From positions 3,410,001 through 3,474,000 of the forward strand of contig OZ242253.1 of NCBI GenBank assembly GCA_965206975.1: a stretch of 64,000 bases of DNA, given 5' to 3'. A program made the position numbers and the translations under genes. Below the pieces are notes generated by a model. It had not been told where the DNA came from. It searched no databases and saw only the letters and a list, made by a program, of their open reading frames with translations. Shown here in pieces: positions 1-7,621 of the stretch (position 1 is its first letter; each line of letters starts with the position of its first letter). This DNA is from JAAXGI01 sp965206975 (GTDB lineage Bacteria > Gemmatimonadota > Gemmatimonadetes > Longimicrobiales > Gaopeijiaceae).

Positions 1-1
1 C

Positions 2-709
2 TGGCATGAGCGGCCCGCCGCCGCCCGGTCGGTGCTCCAGCGGATCGGCATCGTCCTGAAATACGCGGTCGCACAGGGCCTGGCGGAGCGGAACGTGGCC
101 GAGGCGGCTGCAATCCGGGCCGCGCTGCCGAAGGCGAACGGGGGGCGGAAGCACCACAAGGCGCTCCCGCACGGCAAGGTCGCGGCCGCGTTGGCGAAGG
201 TGCGGGCCAGCCGGGCGCAGCCCGCCACCCGTCTGGCGCTTGAGTTTCTGGCTTTGACGGCTTGCCGCCCCGGTGAGGTCCGGGGAGCCAGGTGGACCGA
301 GATCGACCTGGAGGCCGGGACCTGGACGATCCCGGCCGAGCGAATGAAGGCGAAGCGGGCACACCGGGTCCCGTTGTCCGGCCACGCCCTGGAGGTCCTG
401 GCCGAAGCCCGCGAGCTGTCGGGCGGCTCCGAGCTTGTGTTCCCGAGCCGTACGATGGGCGGCCCGGTCTGTGGCCGAGCGCTTACGGACGTGCTCCGCC
501 AAGTCGGCACGGACGCGACGGCCCACGGGCTCCGGTCGAGCTTTCGCGATTGGTGCGCAGAGAGCGGCGTAGACCGGGTCCTGGCCGAAGCGGCCCTGGC
601 GCACGTGGTCGGCGGTGTCGAGGGCGCATATCAGCGGAGCGACCTGCTCGAGCGGCGCCGCGAGGTCATGGCGAGCTGGGCGCAGTACGCAACAGCCGAA
701 CGCAGTTGA
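2..709 (+). CDS. int: Tyrosine recombinase/integrase (5' part outside window)
   Basis: The frame is open from the first bases, so the N-terminus lies outside; 235 residues are visible. They form the catalytic domain of a phage/island tyrosine recombinase, which cuts and rejoins attachment sites through a 3'-phosphotyrosine. Visible residues: box I arginine in CRPGEVRG (about visible residue 88), box II HGLRSSFRDW (about 176-185), the LAHVVGG helix, and the nucleophile in GAYQRSD (about 210). The stretch VLQRIGIVLKYAVAQGL is the end of the core-binding domain. All genes to 9379 run the same way, away from this gene, so this is the left arm of an integrated element and its attL must lie left of the window. 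GTG at 32 is only an internal codon. Confidence 0.93.
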   Translation, partial: WHERPAAARSVLQRIGIVLKYAVAQGLAERNVAEAAAIRAALPKANGGRKHHKALPHGKVAAALAKVRASRAQPATRLALEFLALTACRPGEVRGARWTEIDLEAGTWTIPAERMKAKRAHRVPLSGHALEVLAEARELSGGSELVFPSRTMGGPVCGRALTDVLRQVGTDATAHGLRSSFRDWCAESGVDRVLAEAALAHVVGGVEGAYQRSDLLERRREVMASWAQYATAERS

Positions 710-791
710 CACGTCCCCCGCAAACCCGCACTTTGTTCGTTATTACGAAATTCATTATGGAGATCCGAATACCCGAACAAGGATTAGCGCG

Positions 792-1181
792 ATGACCGAA
801 TCCCCCGGCCCGATCGACGTGCTGACACACATCGCTGCCGCGACTTTGTTCCACCGTACAACCGATGGGATCCGTATCGCAGCAGCTCGCGGAGCCGTTC
901 AAACGGCGGCGATCCTCGCTTTCAACAATCATCCGATTCGACTGATCAGCCTTCGGTCTGCCGAGGCGTACTGGGCGCGACCGCCCGGTTATGAGCTCGA
1001 GCTGGCGGCGATGCAGGACGTGGCGCTGGAACTGACAGAAGGCGGCGAGCGATACCGATTGCTCCATCCATGGGCGATCCATTGGCCGCAACCGGCCTGC
1101 CCACACGGGAGCAATTGGCGATGCTCGAAACCGCCCTGTTCGCCGACCTGGTTCCGGGATAGGGGCGAGTTCGATGGCTGA
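792..1181 (+). CDS. Hypothetical protein of integrated element
   Basis: A 129-residue product starting at ATG 792; I do not recognise the family. The first 90 residues look like a normal soluble protein (alternating helices, AAARGAVQTAAILAFNNHP, then ELELAAMQDVALELTEGGERY). The last 40 residues are odd, rich in Cys, Pro and Trp (WPQPACPHG, WRCSKPPCSP). In the overlapping frame, 1070-1162 encodes a more protein-like peptide (LPTREQLAMLETALFADLVPG then stop). Either a frameshift has replaced the true C-terminus, or a 30-residue gene overlaps the end. The 3' end overlaps the AlpA-like gene by 8 bases, suggesting coupling. It lies in the regulatory slot between integrase and excisionase. Confidence 0.45.
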   Translation: MTESPGPIDVLTHIAAATLFHRTTDGIRIAAARGAVQTAAILAFNNHPIRLISLRSAEAYWARPPGYELELAAMQDVALELTEGGERYRLLHPWAIHWPQPACPHGSNWRCSKPPCSPTWFRDRGEFDG

Positions 1182-1368
1182 TTCAATGATCCTTCGGCTT
1201 CCTGATGTGCTGCGCGCGACCGGTCTGTCCAGAACGACGATATGGCGGCGCATCCAAAACGGCGGCTTCCCTGCGCCTGTCCGCTTGGGAGGTCCCGGCA
1301 CGCGGGCCGTAGGCTGGCCTCGCGCTGTCGTCGAGGAGTGGATCGAGAGCCGCGAGCTGGCTTCGTGA
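1174..1368 (+). CDS. AlpA/MerR-like excisionase or regulator
   Basis: A 64-residue winged-helix protein of the AlpA family. The sequence ILRLPDVLRATGLSRTTIW followed by RRIQNGGFPAPVRLGG and a C-terminal VVEEWIESRE helix is the usual DNA-binding layout: recognition helix at about residues 18-28, then the wing. AlpA proteins act as excisionases or as activators of the integrase gene in P4-type and PICI-type islands. It follows the integrase by about 460 bases and starts inside the preceding gene (8-base overlap). The integrase-AlpA pair is a hallmark of integrative satellites; as an isolated protein it could equally be a phage transcription regulator. Confidence 0.82.
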   Translation: MADSMILRLPDVLRATGLSRTTIWRRIQNGGFPAPVRLGGPGTRAVGWPRAVVEEWIESRELAS

Positions 1369-1750
1369 GCTAAGACGAGACACGGCCCGCGGCGGGGCCG
1401 GAGCACAACCCGCCGCCCTCCGATCGTCGGACGCTTGCGGCGAGAGCCGACTGCGCTCCGAGGCGCTCGGGGGGAAGGTGCGGTACCGGGGGGGATTCCC
1501 AAAACCGCAAGGCGAGGCATCCGGAGACCGCCGGGAAGCTCGGGGGCCAGGGGTCCCGAGAGCGCTCCGACTGGCTTGCGCCGCTGGCCCGACGCAAGCC
1601 CGCCCGCGTCCGGCCTAGGCTCCGTCCGAGGCAAGCGCACGGCGAAATGCCCCGCCCCTAGCCAGTGTCGTATTTGTCGTATTTGACGCATGGCTCAGGG
1701 GAAAGGGGCATCGTGCGCCCACGAACCAGCCACTCACCATCCAAGGCGGG
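1369..1750 (+). other. Intergenic region, no supported gene; 9-base tandem repeat
   Basis: No frame here has plausible protein composition; the open frames are Arg/Pro/Gly-rich shadows. The only structure I see is a perfect tandem repeat of GTCGTATTT at 1667-1684, continued by GAC, about 65 bases before the next gene. It is AT-richer than its surroundings and could be part of a promoter or a small binding site. Confidence 0.4.
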
Positions 1751-2059
1751 ATGCTCAGACCGGCGACGCTCAGACAACGTGAGTACCTAGCCGCGCTGAT
1801 CGTCGAGGGCACGACCGTCGATGAGGTGCAGCGGTTGATCCGCGAGCTGAGACGCGAGCGGGCCAGGACGAAAGATCTTCTGGCGGCGATCCTAGAAGCC
1901 AAACGCGCGGCCGATCGAATGCAGCTCGGCCAGTTGCTCTTGGATCTCAAGGGCCGGACGAAGCACGGTGAATGGATCAAGGTACTAGAGCTTGTTGGGA
2001 TCTCCCCGCGACGGGCGCAGCGGGCGATGCGGGATGCGAAGCGGAATGGCGGCGGCTGA
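1751..2059 (+). CDS. DUF3102-like small protein upstream of terminase
   Basis: A 102-residue, strongly helical protein. Residues 25-70 are charged and coiled-coil-like (VQRLIRELRRERARTKDLLAAI, shown here in part). The C-terminal stretch KHGEWIKVLELVGISPRRAQ resembles DUF3102-type phage proteins, where a GEW(L/I) motif precedes a helix-turn-helix. It sits 80 bases before the large terminase, the position normally held by the small terminase, and no other small terminase candidate exists. It may therefore supply the DNA-recognition role in packaging, but it could also be a regulator. The start ATG 1751 has only a weak ribosome site. Function is inference from position. Confidence 0.6.
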   Translation: MLRPATLRQREYLAALIVEGTTVDEVQRLIRELRRERARTKDLLAAILEAKRAADRMQLGQLLLDLKGRTKHGEWIKVLELVGISPRRAQRAMRDAKRNGGG

Positions 2060-2138
2060 GAAAAGGGGTCAACGGATGGCACCGCCCGGCCGCCCGCGAG
2101 GGCTGTAGAGCGGTGTGGTGGTCACGGTTGGGCACACT

Positions 2139-3644
2139 ATGAAAGCGCTAATCCGGTACATCGAGAGCTTGACGCTAGTCGGGGGAGACGGGGACGGCTT
2201 GCCGTTCCGGCTCCTGCCGTGGGAGCGGCGGTTCATTGCACGGACGTTTTCGCAGGATGCCGACACAGCTCTGACGGTCGCTCGAGGCAATGGGAAAAGC
2301 GCGCTGTTGGGTGCGGCCGCTTGTGCCGTCTTGGATCCAGGGGGGCCGTTGCACGGGCCGAGGCGCGAGGTCGTGTGCTGCGCTTCGAGCTTCAGCCAGG
2401 GCCGGGTGATCTTCGAGGACGTGAGTGCTCTCTTGCGGCCTCGCCACGGGGGGCTAGAGCGCCGGGATTGGAGGTGGCAGGACTTGCAGAACGCGGCGAT
2501 CCTAGAGCATCGGGAGACGGGATCGCGGGTGCGGTGCATCGGCTCGGATCCGAAGCGGGCGCACGGCTTGCGGCCGTTCTTGGTCCTAGCGGATGAGCCC
2601 GCCCAATGGCCGATCGCGACTAGCGACAAGATGTTTCAGGCGCTCCGGACGGGGCTCGGGAAGGTGCCGGGCTCGCGTCTCGTGGCGCTCGGGACGCGGC
2701 CGGAGAGTGAGGACCATTGGTTCTCGCGGATGCTGGCGGGTGAGGCGGGCTACGCGCAGGTACACGCGGCGCGGCCAGAGGACCCGCCGTTTCAGCTCCG
2801 GACGATCCGACGCGCCAACCCATCGTGGGACGCGCTCCCGAGCCTTCGGGCGCGGCTCTTGAAGGAGCGCGAGGAAGCGCGAATCTCCCCGGACGCCTTG
2901 GCGTCCTGGCGGTCGCTCAGGCTCAACATGGGCGAGCCGGATACGCACCGGGCGTTGATCCTGTCGGCGAACTTGTGGCGATCGATTGAGGGTGAAGCGC
3001 CGGTTGCCGGCCCGTGCGTTTGGGGGATCGATCTCGGGGCGTCGTCGGCTCAAAGCGCCGTGGCTGCCTACTGGCCCGCTACGGGCCGTCTGGAGTGCGT
3101 CTCGGCCTTCCCGACGATGCCGAGCCTATCCGAGCGGGCCGTGAAGGACGGCGTGGGGCGGCTCTACCACGCCTGTCAGGACCGTGGCGAGCTGATCCTG
3201 ACGGAAGGCCGGGTGTCCGATATCGGGGTGCTCCTGGCCGAAGCCTGGGAGCGGTTCGGGAGCCCGTCGCGGATCGCTACGGACCGATGGCGCGAGGGCG
3301 AGCTGCGGGACGCGCTGGACGCTTCGCGGATCCCGGCTTGCGAGCTCGAGGTCCGGGGCATGGGGTTCAAGGACGGCGCGGAGGATCTCCGGTCGTTCCG
3401 GCGCGCTTGTGAATCCCGCAGGGTGACGCCGGTCCCGTCGCTCCTGCTTCGGAGCGCGCTCGCGGAAGCGCGGGCCGTCTCGGATCCGGCCGGGAACAGC
3501 AAGCTATCGAAGGGCGCGGAAGGCGGGCGGCGTCTCCGTGCGAAGGACGACGCGCTGGCCGCCGCGATCCTGGGCGTAGCGGCGGGCGCCCGACACGGCG
3601 GCCGGCCGAAGCGGCCCCGCTGGCGGTACGCGGGGGTCGCGTGA
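2139..3644 (+). CDS. terL: Phage-type terminase large subunit
   Basis: A 501-residue packaging motor: an ATPase that pumps DNA into the procapsid plus an RNase-H-like nuclease that cuts concatemers. ATPase: Walker A in ARGNGKSALL (about residues 47-56) and Walker B in FLVLADEPAQW (about 147-157). Nuclease: first acidic residue in WGIDLGASS (about 293), middle IATDRWREGELRDAL, last acidic pair in AKDDALAAAIL (about 468). Length is normal. I chose ATG 2139 over the upstream GTG 2115 because MKALIRYIESL is the natural terminase N-terminus. The gene is intact, so packaging seems functional. Unlike in most phages it is separated from the portal by about 4 kb of cargo and capsid genes. Confidence 0.9.
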   Translation: MKALIRYIESLTLVGGDGDGLPFRLLPWERRFIARTFSQDADTALTVARGNGKSALLGAAACAVLDPGGPLHGPRREVVCCASSFSQGRVIFEDVSALLRPRHGGLERRDWRWQDLQNAAILEHRETGSRVRCIGSDPKRAHGLRPFLVLADEPAQWPIATSDKMFQALRTGLGKVPGSRLVALGTRPESEDHWFSRMLAGEAGYAQVHAARPEDPPFQLRTIRRANPSWDALPSLRARLLKEREEARISPDALASWRSLRLNMGEPDTHRALILSANLWRSIEGEAPVAGPCVWGIDLGASSAQSAVAAYWPATGRLECVSAFPTMPSLSERAVKDGVGRLYHACQDRGELILTEGRVSDIGVLLAEAWERFGSPSRIATDRWREGELRDALDASRIPACELEVRGMGFKDGAEDLRSFRRACESRRVTPVPSLLLRSALAEARAVSDPAGNSKLSKGAEGGRRLRAKDDALAAAILGVAAGARHGGRPKRPRWRYAGVA

Positions 3645-3729
3645 GGGGGGCCAGACCTTATGCGAATGGTCGACTGAATGGCTATGTTTTTTGGGGAGCC
3701 GATCGTGTCCCTCCAGAACGGGAAGGCAG

Positions 3730-4269
3730 ATGACCAGCTACGAGGACACCCACGAGGATACTTACGAAGTTGGAGCAATTGCCAACTTCATGATCGGTCG
3801 TGCGAAAAAAAATAAACGTCCTCTCACCCACTTCAAACTTCAGAGCCTCGTATACTACGCGTATGGGATCTGCTTGGCCGACCAAGATCGTAGGCTGTTT
3901 AAGCAGCACATTGAGGCGTGGCCGGTTGGACCGGTAGTCCCAGAGCTATACCACGAGTTCAAGAGATTCGGCATAGTCCCCGTTCGCGACTGGTCCACGG
4001 ATTTCAACTACGAGACGCGAAAGGTCACGTTTCCGGCTGTGGACGATTCCGACCAGTTGGCGATCTACGCCCTCAACGTCACATGGACTTTTCTTGGGGA
4101 CTACTCTGAGATGGACCTGAGGAAACGCACCCATCGGCCAAACGGTCCATGGGACAGGGCCAAGTCTGAGCAACGCAGAACGATCCCTGATGAGTGGATC
4201 AGAGAGGAGGCCGATACCTTCCTCAACCATGTGACCGAACGGATACTGACCGATAGATGGGATGGCTAG
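3730..4269 (+). CDS. Panacea (DUF4065) domain protein, candidate antitoxin
   Basis: A 179-residue protein of the Panacea/SocA-like family. Diagnostic features are VGAIANFMIGRAKK at the N-terminus, the LTHFKLQSLVYYAYGICLA helix pair, and EAWPVGPVVPELYHEFKRFG (about residues 50-70), the DUF4065 core. Panacea domains are known antitoxins that neutralise many unrelated toxins encoded next to them (PanAT systems). ATG 3730 follows a GGGAAGGCAG ribosome site and is preferred to an upstream frame extension. The gene overlaps the next by 8 bases. Base composition falls to roughly 50-55% GC against about 68% in the terminase and capsid genes, so the pair looks like cargo acquired separately from the packaging genes. 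Confidence 0.85.
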   Translation: MTSYEDTHEDTYEVGAIANFMIGRAKKNKRPLTHFKLQSLVYYAYGICLADQDRRLFKQHIEAWPVGPVVPELYHEFKRFGIVPVRDWSTDFNYETRKVTFPAVDDSDQLAIYALNVTWTFLGDYSEMDLRKRTHRPNGPWDRAKSEQRRTIPDEWIREEADTFLNHVTERILTDRWDG

Positions 4270-4654
4270 TGGAATGAGCGAGGAACCTAAAACCGAGTTC
4301 TCGGAGGAGCGACTGCGCCAACTGGACGCGGCACAGCGCCGACAGGCCATAGAGTGGGCATACGATAAAATCGACTTCCAAAAATTGCCCGATATACCGT
4401 CTTTTTTCGAACGGGCGGCCACCAGAACAGACAATGCAACGGTACCCGCTCTCCGCGCGTGGCTTCGTTTGTGCTTGGCGGTTGGCTCCGCAGGTATCGT
4501 TTACAAGTTCATCTTTTGGTCCGACACCATTGCGATCATCGTCGGGTTCATCGAGCTAGCCATCTCGTCGGGACGCGGCTTCACGATCCCTACCGTGGTG
4601 CTCATCACGCTGTTGCCCCAACTAGTTGAGCGTCTGGCCAGCCTGAAGGAGTAG
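4262..4654 (+). CDS. Small membrane protein coupled to Panacea gene, candidate toxin
   Basis: A 130-residue protein with a charged cytosolic N-terminus (about 60 residues, EERLRQLDAAQRRQAIEWAY) and a hydrophobic second half. Likely membrane segments are LRLCLAVGSAGIVYKFIF (about 70-88), TIAIIVGFIELAIS (about 91-104) and IPTVVLITLLPQLVERL (about 111-127). I do not recognise a family. The start overlaps the Panacea stop by 8 bases, so translation is probably coupled; a second start at 4274 is possible. In known PanAT pairs the toxin gene is adjacent and some toxins act on the membrane, so a membrane-damaging toxin held by the Panacea protein is the natural reading. This is inference from context. 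Confidence 0.6.
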   Translation: MASGMSEEPKTEFSEERLRQLDAAQRRQAIEWAYDKIDFQKLPDIPSFFERAATRTDNATVPALRAWLRLCLAVGSAGIVYKFIFWSDTIAIIVGFIELAISSGRGFTIPTVVLITLLPQLVERLASLKE

Positions 4655-4719
4655 CCTAGTTCTCGGGTCGCGCTGGGGACCTTATCACTAGCCCCCAGCA
4701 GAATTGTCATTTTGCGATC

Positions 4720-5157
4720 GTGAGCCTTCATCACTGCATCCTGAACCGGCGTCTCTGGGCTCGTGTTCGCCGTGCGGCTTTCGAGCGCGACGGCTGGCGC
4801 TGCGTCGACTGCGGCCGTCCCGGCCGCTTGGAAGCCCACCACCTGACGCCACTCCATGACGGCGGTGCTCCCTACGACCTGGAGAACCTGGAAACGCTCT
4901 GCCGGTCCTGCCATATCGAGCGGCACCGGCGCAAGTTAACTCCGGGTGAGGCCGCGTGGCGTGCTCTCGTTGCCGACCTCTTGAGTGATTGCTATAGTCC
5001 TGTAAGTGATTGTCATATAATTACTTACAGGACGTTTCAGCAAATCTCAAGAGGTTTCATACATGACCAACGCGCAAAAGATCCGGCTCCGGTTATCCCA
5101 GGTTCGCCAGCGGCTGAACGAAATTTCGGGCCTCGAGGGCGACGCCTTCACGGATGA
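4720..5157 (+). CDS. HNH endonuclease of packaging module
   Basis: HNH nuclease of the phage packaging type. Zinc-binding and catalytic residues: CVDCGRPGRLEAHHLTPLHD then NLETLCRSCHIERH, giving two CxxC zinc pairs, the HH of the active site and the final N...H. Such HNH proteins assist terminase cutting in HK97-like and cf-PICI packaging systems and sit beside terminase and capsid genes as here. The GTG start at 4720 gives 145 residues. The domain ends near residue 85; the remaining tail (from SDCYSPVSDC) crosses the dyad structure and overlaps the capsid gene by 95 bases in another frame. The tail may be a readthrough extension rather than conserved protein. Confidence 0.8.
   Translation: MSLHHCILNRRLWARVRRAAFERDGWRCVDCGRPGRLEAHHLTPLHDGGAPYDLENLETLCRSCHIERHRRKLTPGEAAWRALVADLLSDCYSPVSDCHIITYRTFQQISRGFIHDQRAKDPAPVIPGSPAAERNFGPRGRRLHG
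4976..5055 (+). promoter_or_regulatory. Nested dyad with TATAAT and capsid ribosome site
   Basis: Outer inverted repeat: ACCTCTTGAG at 4976-4985 pairs with CTCAAGAGGT at 5046-5055. Inner repeat: 14-base arms at 4997-5010 and 5020-5033 (core GTCCTGTAAGT / ACTTACAGGAC) with one mismatch. A perfect TATAAT sits at 5016-5021 in the middle of the inner dyad, and the capsid gene's AGAGG ribosome site (5050-5054, ATG at 5063) lies in the right outer arm. It can be read as an operator over the -10 of a capsid promoter, or as an RNA fold hiding the ribosome site. Confidence 0.6.
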
Positions 5158-6355
5158 GATCCGGAGTGAGGCGGGAAGCCTCCAAACCGAGTACGCGGAC
5201 CTGGAGACCCGGCACCAAGCCGCGATCGTCGCGGAAGGCGAGGCCGAGACGCGGAAGCTCGAGGGTCCGGACGCGGAAATGCGGGAGCGGATCGAGCTCC
5301 GGAGCCGGGCCAGCCTGACGAGCTACCTGCGGGCCGCACTGGCGGGCCGGATGGTCGACGGCCCGGAGGCCGAGCTCCGCGACGCGGCGGGGATCGGCGA
5401 AGGGATTCCGCTCGAGCTCTGGGACGTCCCGAGAGAGAACGGGAACGGGACGGAGCGGAGGCAGGACGCCGCCACGGGAGCGCCGGGAACGTCCGGAGTG
5501 AATCTCGACCGGATCCGGCCCGCCGTGTTCGCGCACAGCATCGCGCCTCGGCTCGGGGTGGAGATGCCCCGCGTCGAAAGCGGCGCCTACGCTTCGGCGA
5601 CGATCTCCGGCTCCCTGACGGCTGGCTCGCAACCGAAGGACGGTGCCGCCCAAGCTACCGCCGCCGCGTTCACGGCGACGTCCGTGACGCCGAAGCGAAT
5701 CTCCGCACGGCTCGGAATCCGGGTAGAGGATATCGCGGCGGTCGGTCAAGAAAACTTCGAGAGCATCCTTCGGGAGAACCTGTCTCTCGTGCTCTCCGAC
5801 GAACTGGACGATCAAGCGATCAACGGTGCGGGCGGCAATTCGGGGGCCGACCTGATCGGGATCTTCGACCGGCTGACGGCCCCGGCCGCTCCCGGCGCGG
5901 CCGTCGCGGTGTTCGATGACTTCGTCGCAGGCTTCGCGTCCGGTATCGACGGGCTGTGGGCTTCGATGATGAAGGAAGTCGCCATCGTGTGCGGGCCGGA
6001 TACGTACCGAGTGAGCGCGACGGCCTTTCGCGATGCGACGGCGGACTTGGGCGCGGTGGCTTTCGCCGACTACGCCACGATGAGCACGGCGGGCTGGTGG
6101 ACAAACAAGCGGATGCCGGACCCAGCGAGCAACATTCAGTCCGCGATCCTCTACCGTATGGGGCGCTCGCTAGTGGGCGGCGAGATGGGAATGCGGACGG
6201 CCGTCTGCCCGCATTGGAACGAGATCTCGATCGACGACATCTACTCGGGATCGGCGGCTGGCCAGCGGTTCTTCACGATGCACGTGTTGCTCGGGGACGT
6301 GATCCTCGTCCAGCCGGACGCATACTTGGCGGTGGCCTTCCGCACGGCGGTCTAG
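5063..6355 (+). CDS. HK97-fold major capsid protein
   Basis: A 430-residue major head protein of the HK97/phage capsid family. Residues 1-65 form a charged coiled coil (IRLRLSQVRQRLNEISGLEG, ADLETRHQAAIVAEGEAE), the delta scaffold domain removed by the prohead protease. The body follows after the linker at about residues 120-145. It contains the P-loop/A-domain pattern ISARLGIRVEDIAAVGQENF and a C-terminal FFTMHVLLGDVILVQPDAY. The ATG at 5063 is preceded by AAGAGG at good spacing. It starts a tightly coupled run of genes to 9379, each overlapping the next by a few bases. Length and domain order are normal and the gene is intact. Confidence 0.88.
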   Translation: MTNAQKIRLRLSQVRQRLNEISGLEGDAFTDEIRSEAGSLQTEYADLETRHQAAIVAEGEAETRKLEGPDAEMRERIELRSRASLTSYLRAALAGRMVDGPEAELRDAAGIGEGIPLELWDVPRENGNGTERRQDAATGAPGTSGVNLDRIRPAVFAHSIAPRLGVEMPRVESGAYASATISGSLTAGSQPKDGAAQATAAAFTATSVTPKRISARLGIRVEDIAAVGQENFESILRENLSLVLSDELDDQAINGAGGNSGADLIGIFDRLTAPAAPGAAVAVFDDFVAGFASGIDGLWASMMKEVAIVCGPDTYRVSATAFRDATADLGAVAFADYATMSTAGWWTNKRMPDPASNIQSAILYRMGRSLVGGEMGMRTAVCPHWNEISIDDIYSGSAAGQRFFTMHVLLGDVILVQPDAYLAVAFRTAV

Positions 6356-6666
6356 TGGAGATCGCCGTTACGACGACGCCGGCGAGGCTCGCCGGCGGGC
6401 TCGGGGTTCTCGAGGCCGACCTTCTCTCGCCGGCGGCGTCGGTGCTCTGGGTGGGGATCGTAGAGAACGTCGGCCCTGAGACGGTCTACCTGCGGCGCTC
6501 CGTCACGGCTCCGGATCCGGCGGCTGACATCGGATCGCGGGTTGTCGCGGGCGGCCGGCGACCGATCCGGGAGTATTCGGCGGGTGCTCCCTATGGCGGC
6601 CCGTGGTGGGCATGGACGGCGCGAAGCGCTTCAACCTTGCTCGCGGAGGAAGGCAGCCTTCCGTGA
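6355..6666 (+). CDS. Small head-module protein, unknown
   Basis: A 103-residue protein starting at a GTG whose G is the last base of the capsid stop (TAGTG), so translation is almost certainly coupled. The sequence is beta-rich (VLWVGIVENVGPETVYLRR, WWAWTARSASTLLAEEG) and has no match I can name. Small genes between capsid and protease in siphovirus-like modules often encode head decoration or fibre proteins, and the size and predicted beta content fit that, but this is inference from position only. Confidence 0.6.
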   Translation: MEIAVTTTPARLAGGLGVLEADLLSPAASVLWVGIVENVGPETVYLRRSVTAPDPAADIGSRVVAGGRRPIREYSAGAPYGGPWWAWTARSASTLLAEEGSLP

Positions 6667-7316
6667 CCGAGTTTCCGATCCTGGAGGGGTCTCTAGAGAT
6701 CCGAGCTCGGGGAGATCGGCGGGTACTCTCGGGTCGCTTCCCCTACAATCGGACGGCCACGGTCCGGGCTTCCGGACGGACCCGGAAGGAGCGTTTCGCG
6801 CCGGAGTCGATGAGCTGGCAGGTACGGGAGTTTCAGAAGCTCATGGTCGAATATGCGAAGATCGCGGAGGAGGCGGTCGATCGGGCGCGGCTCGAGCTCC
6901 TGGAGGACGCGCTAGAGCGCCGGAATACGCACTTGCTGGTGGGCCATAGCTACGACCGGGCGGTCGCAGATATGCGGACGGGAAACCTGACCGTGAAGCA
7001 CACAAGGGCGGCGGTCGAGCTCGAGGCTGAACTCCCGCCGGCCGGCGAGATGCCATCGTGGGTCCGGGACGCGGTCCTGGCGGTGAAGGGCGGGCAGCTC
7101 CGGGGGATCTCGCCGGGCTTCCAGGTTCCGGCCGGCAAGGGCGGCGAGCGCCTAGTCCCCGAGCCCGGCAACCCTAGCGTGATGATCCGCGAGATCACGG
7201 ACGCCGTTGTGTTCGAGTATTCGCTCGTGGCCCGGCCCGCCTACAGCGGGACGGACGTGGACGCGAGGGCCGGGGATCCGGCGCTCACAACCCCGAGACA
7301 GCGGGTATGGCTGTAA
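6663..7316 (+). CDS. HK97-family prohead protease
   Basis: A 217-residue serine protease that trims the capsid delta domain during head maturation. The family pattern is present: FPILEGSLEIR start, a central GHSYDRAVADMRTG block with the catalytic His, LRGISPGFQVP with the catalytic Ser, and the conserved end VVFEYSLVARPAYSGTDV. I chose GTG 6663 because it overlaps the previous stop (GTGA) and gives the expected N-terminus; an upstream start at 6603 would add 20 unrelated residues. In most phages the protease precedes the capsid gene; here it follows it, a rearranged order. Confidence 0.85.
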   Translation: MTEFPILEGSLEIRARGDRRVLSGRFPYNRTATVRASGRTRKERFAPESMSWQVREFQKLMVEYAKIAEEAVDRARLELLEDALERRNTHLLVGHSYDRAVADMRTGNLTVKHTRAAVELEAELPPAGEMPSWVRDAVLAVKGGQLRGISPGFQVPAGKGGERLVPEPGNPSVMIREITDAVVFEYSLVARPAYSGTDVDARAGDPALTTPRQRVWL

Positions 7317-7621
7317 CGCTCACGGAAACCGATCTCGCGGCGGCGCTGGCCGTGAATCAGCAGCTCGCGGACCGCCTTCACCCGGTGGCCGTGGCGCTTG
7401 TCGAAAAGTACGCACCGCAGGCCCCGGAAGCGGTCCAGAATGAGGCCGCGATCCGTTGCGCCGGGTGGCTATGGGAATCGCCGCACGGACCAATCCGCTC
7501 CGAATCGACCGGGGACGTGAGGACGGCCTTCGACGGCCCCCGATCTCTCGGGGCTCTCCGGTTCTCCGGGGCGATGGGGATCCTGTCCCCGTGGAAGGTC
7601 CGACGCGGGGGCGCGATATGA
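7307..7621 (+). CDS. gp6-like head-tail connector
   Basis: A 104-residue helical protein similar in size and pattern to HK97 gp6-type adaptor proteins, which form a ring under the portal. The helices LAAALAVNQQLADRLHPVAVALVEKYAP and EAVQNEAAIRCAGWLWES (shown in parts) and the C-terminal LRFSGAMGILSPWKVRR match the family's helix-loop-helix with a small beta end. The start overlaps the protease by 10 bases and its stop overlaps the next start (ATGA). Assignment rests on pattern and position. Confidence 0.68.
   Translation: MAVTLTETDLAAALAVNQQLADRLHPVAVALVEKYAPQAPEAVQNEAAIRCAGWLWESPHGPIRSESTGDVRTAFDGPRSLGALRFSGAMGILSPWKVRRGGAI

Noticed and set aside
666..1691. Long - strand open frame (341 codons)
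   Set aside because: Arg/Pro/Gly-rich composition, no ribosome site, and it runs opposite several supported genes; a shadow of high GC.
5956..6354. Extension of the small head protein upstream into the capsid gene
   Set aside because: The upstream part is a shadow of the capsid frame; the GTG at 6355 in a TAGTG overlap is the natural start.
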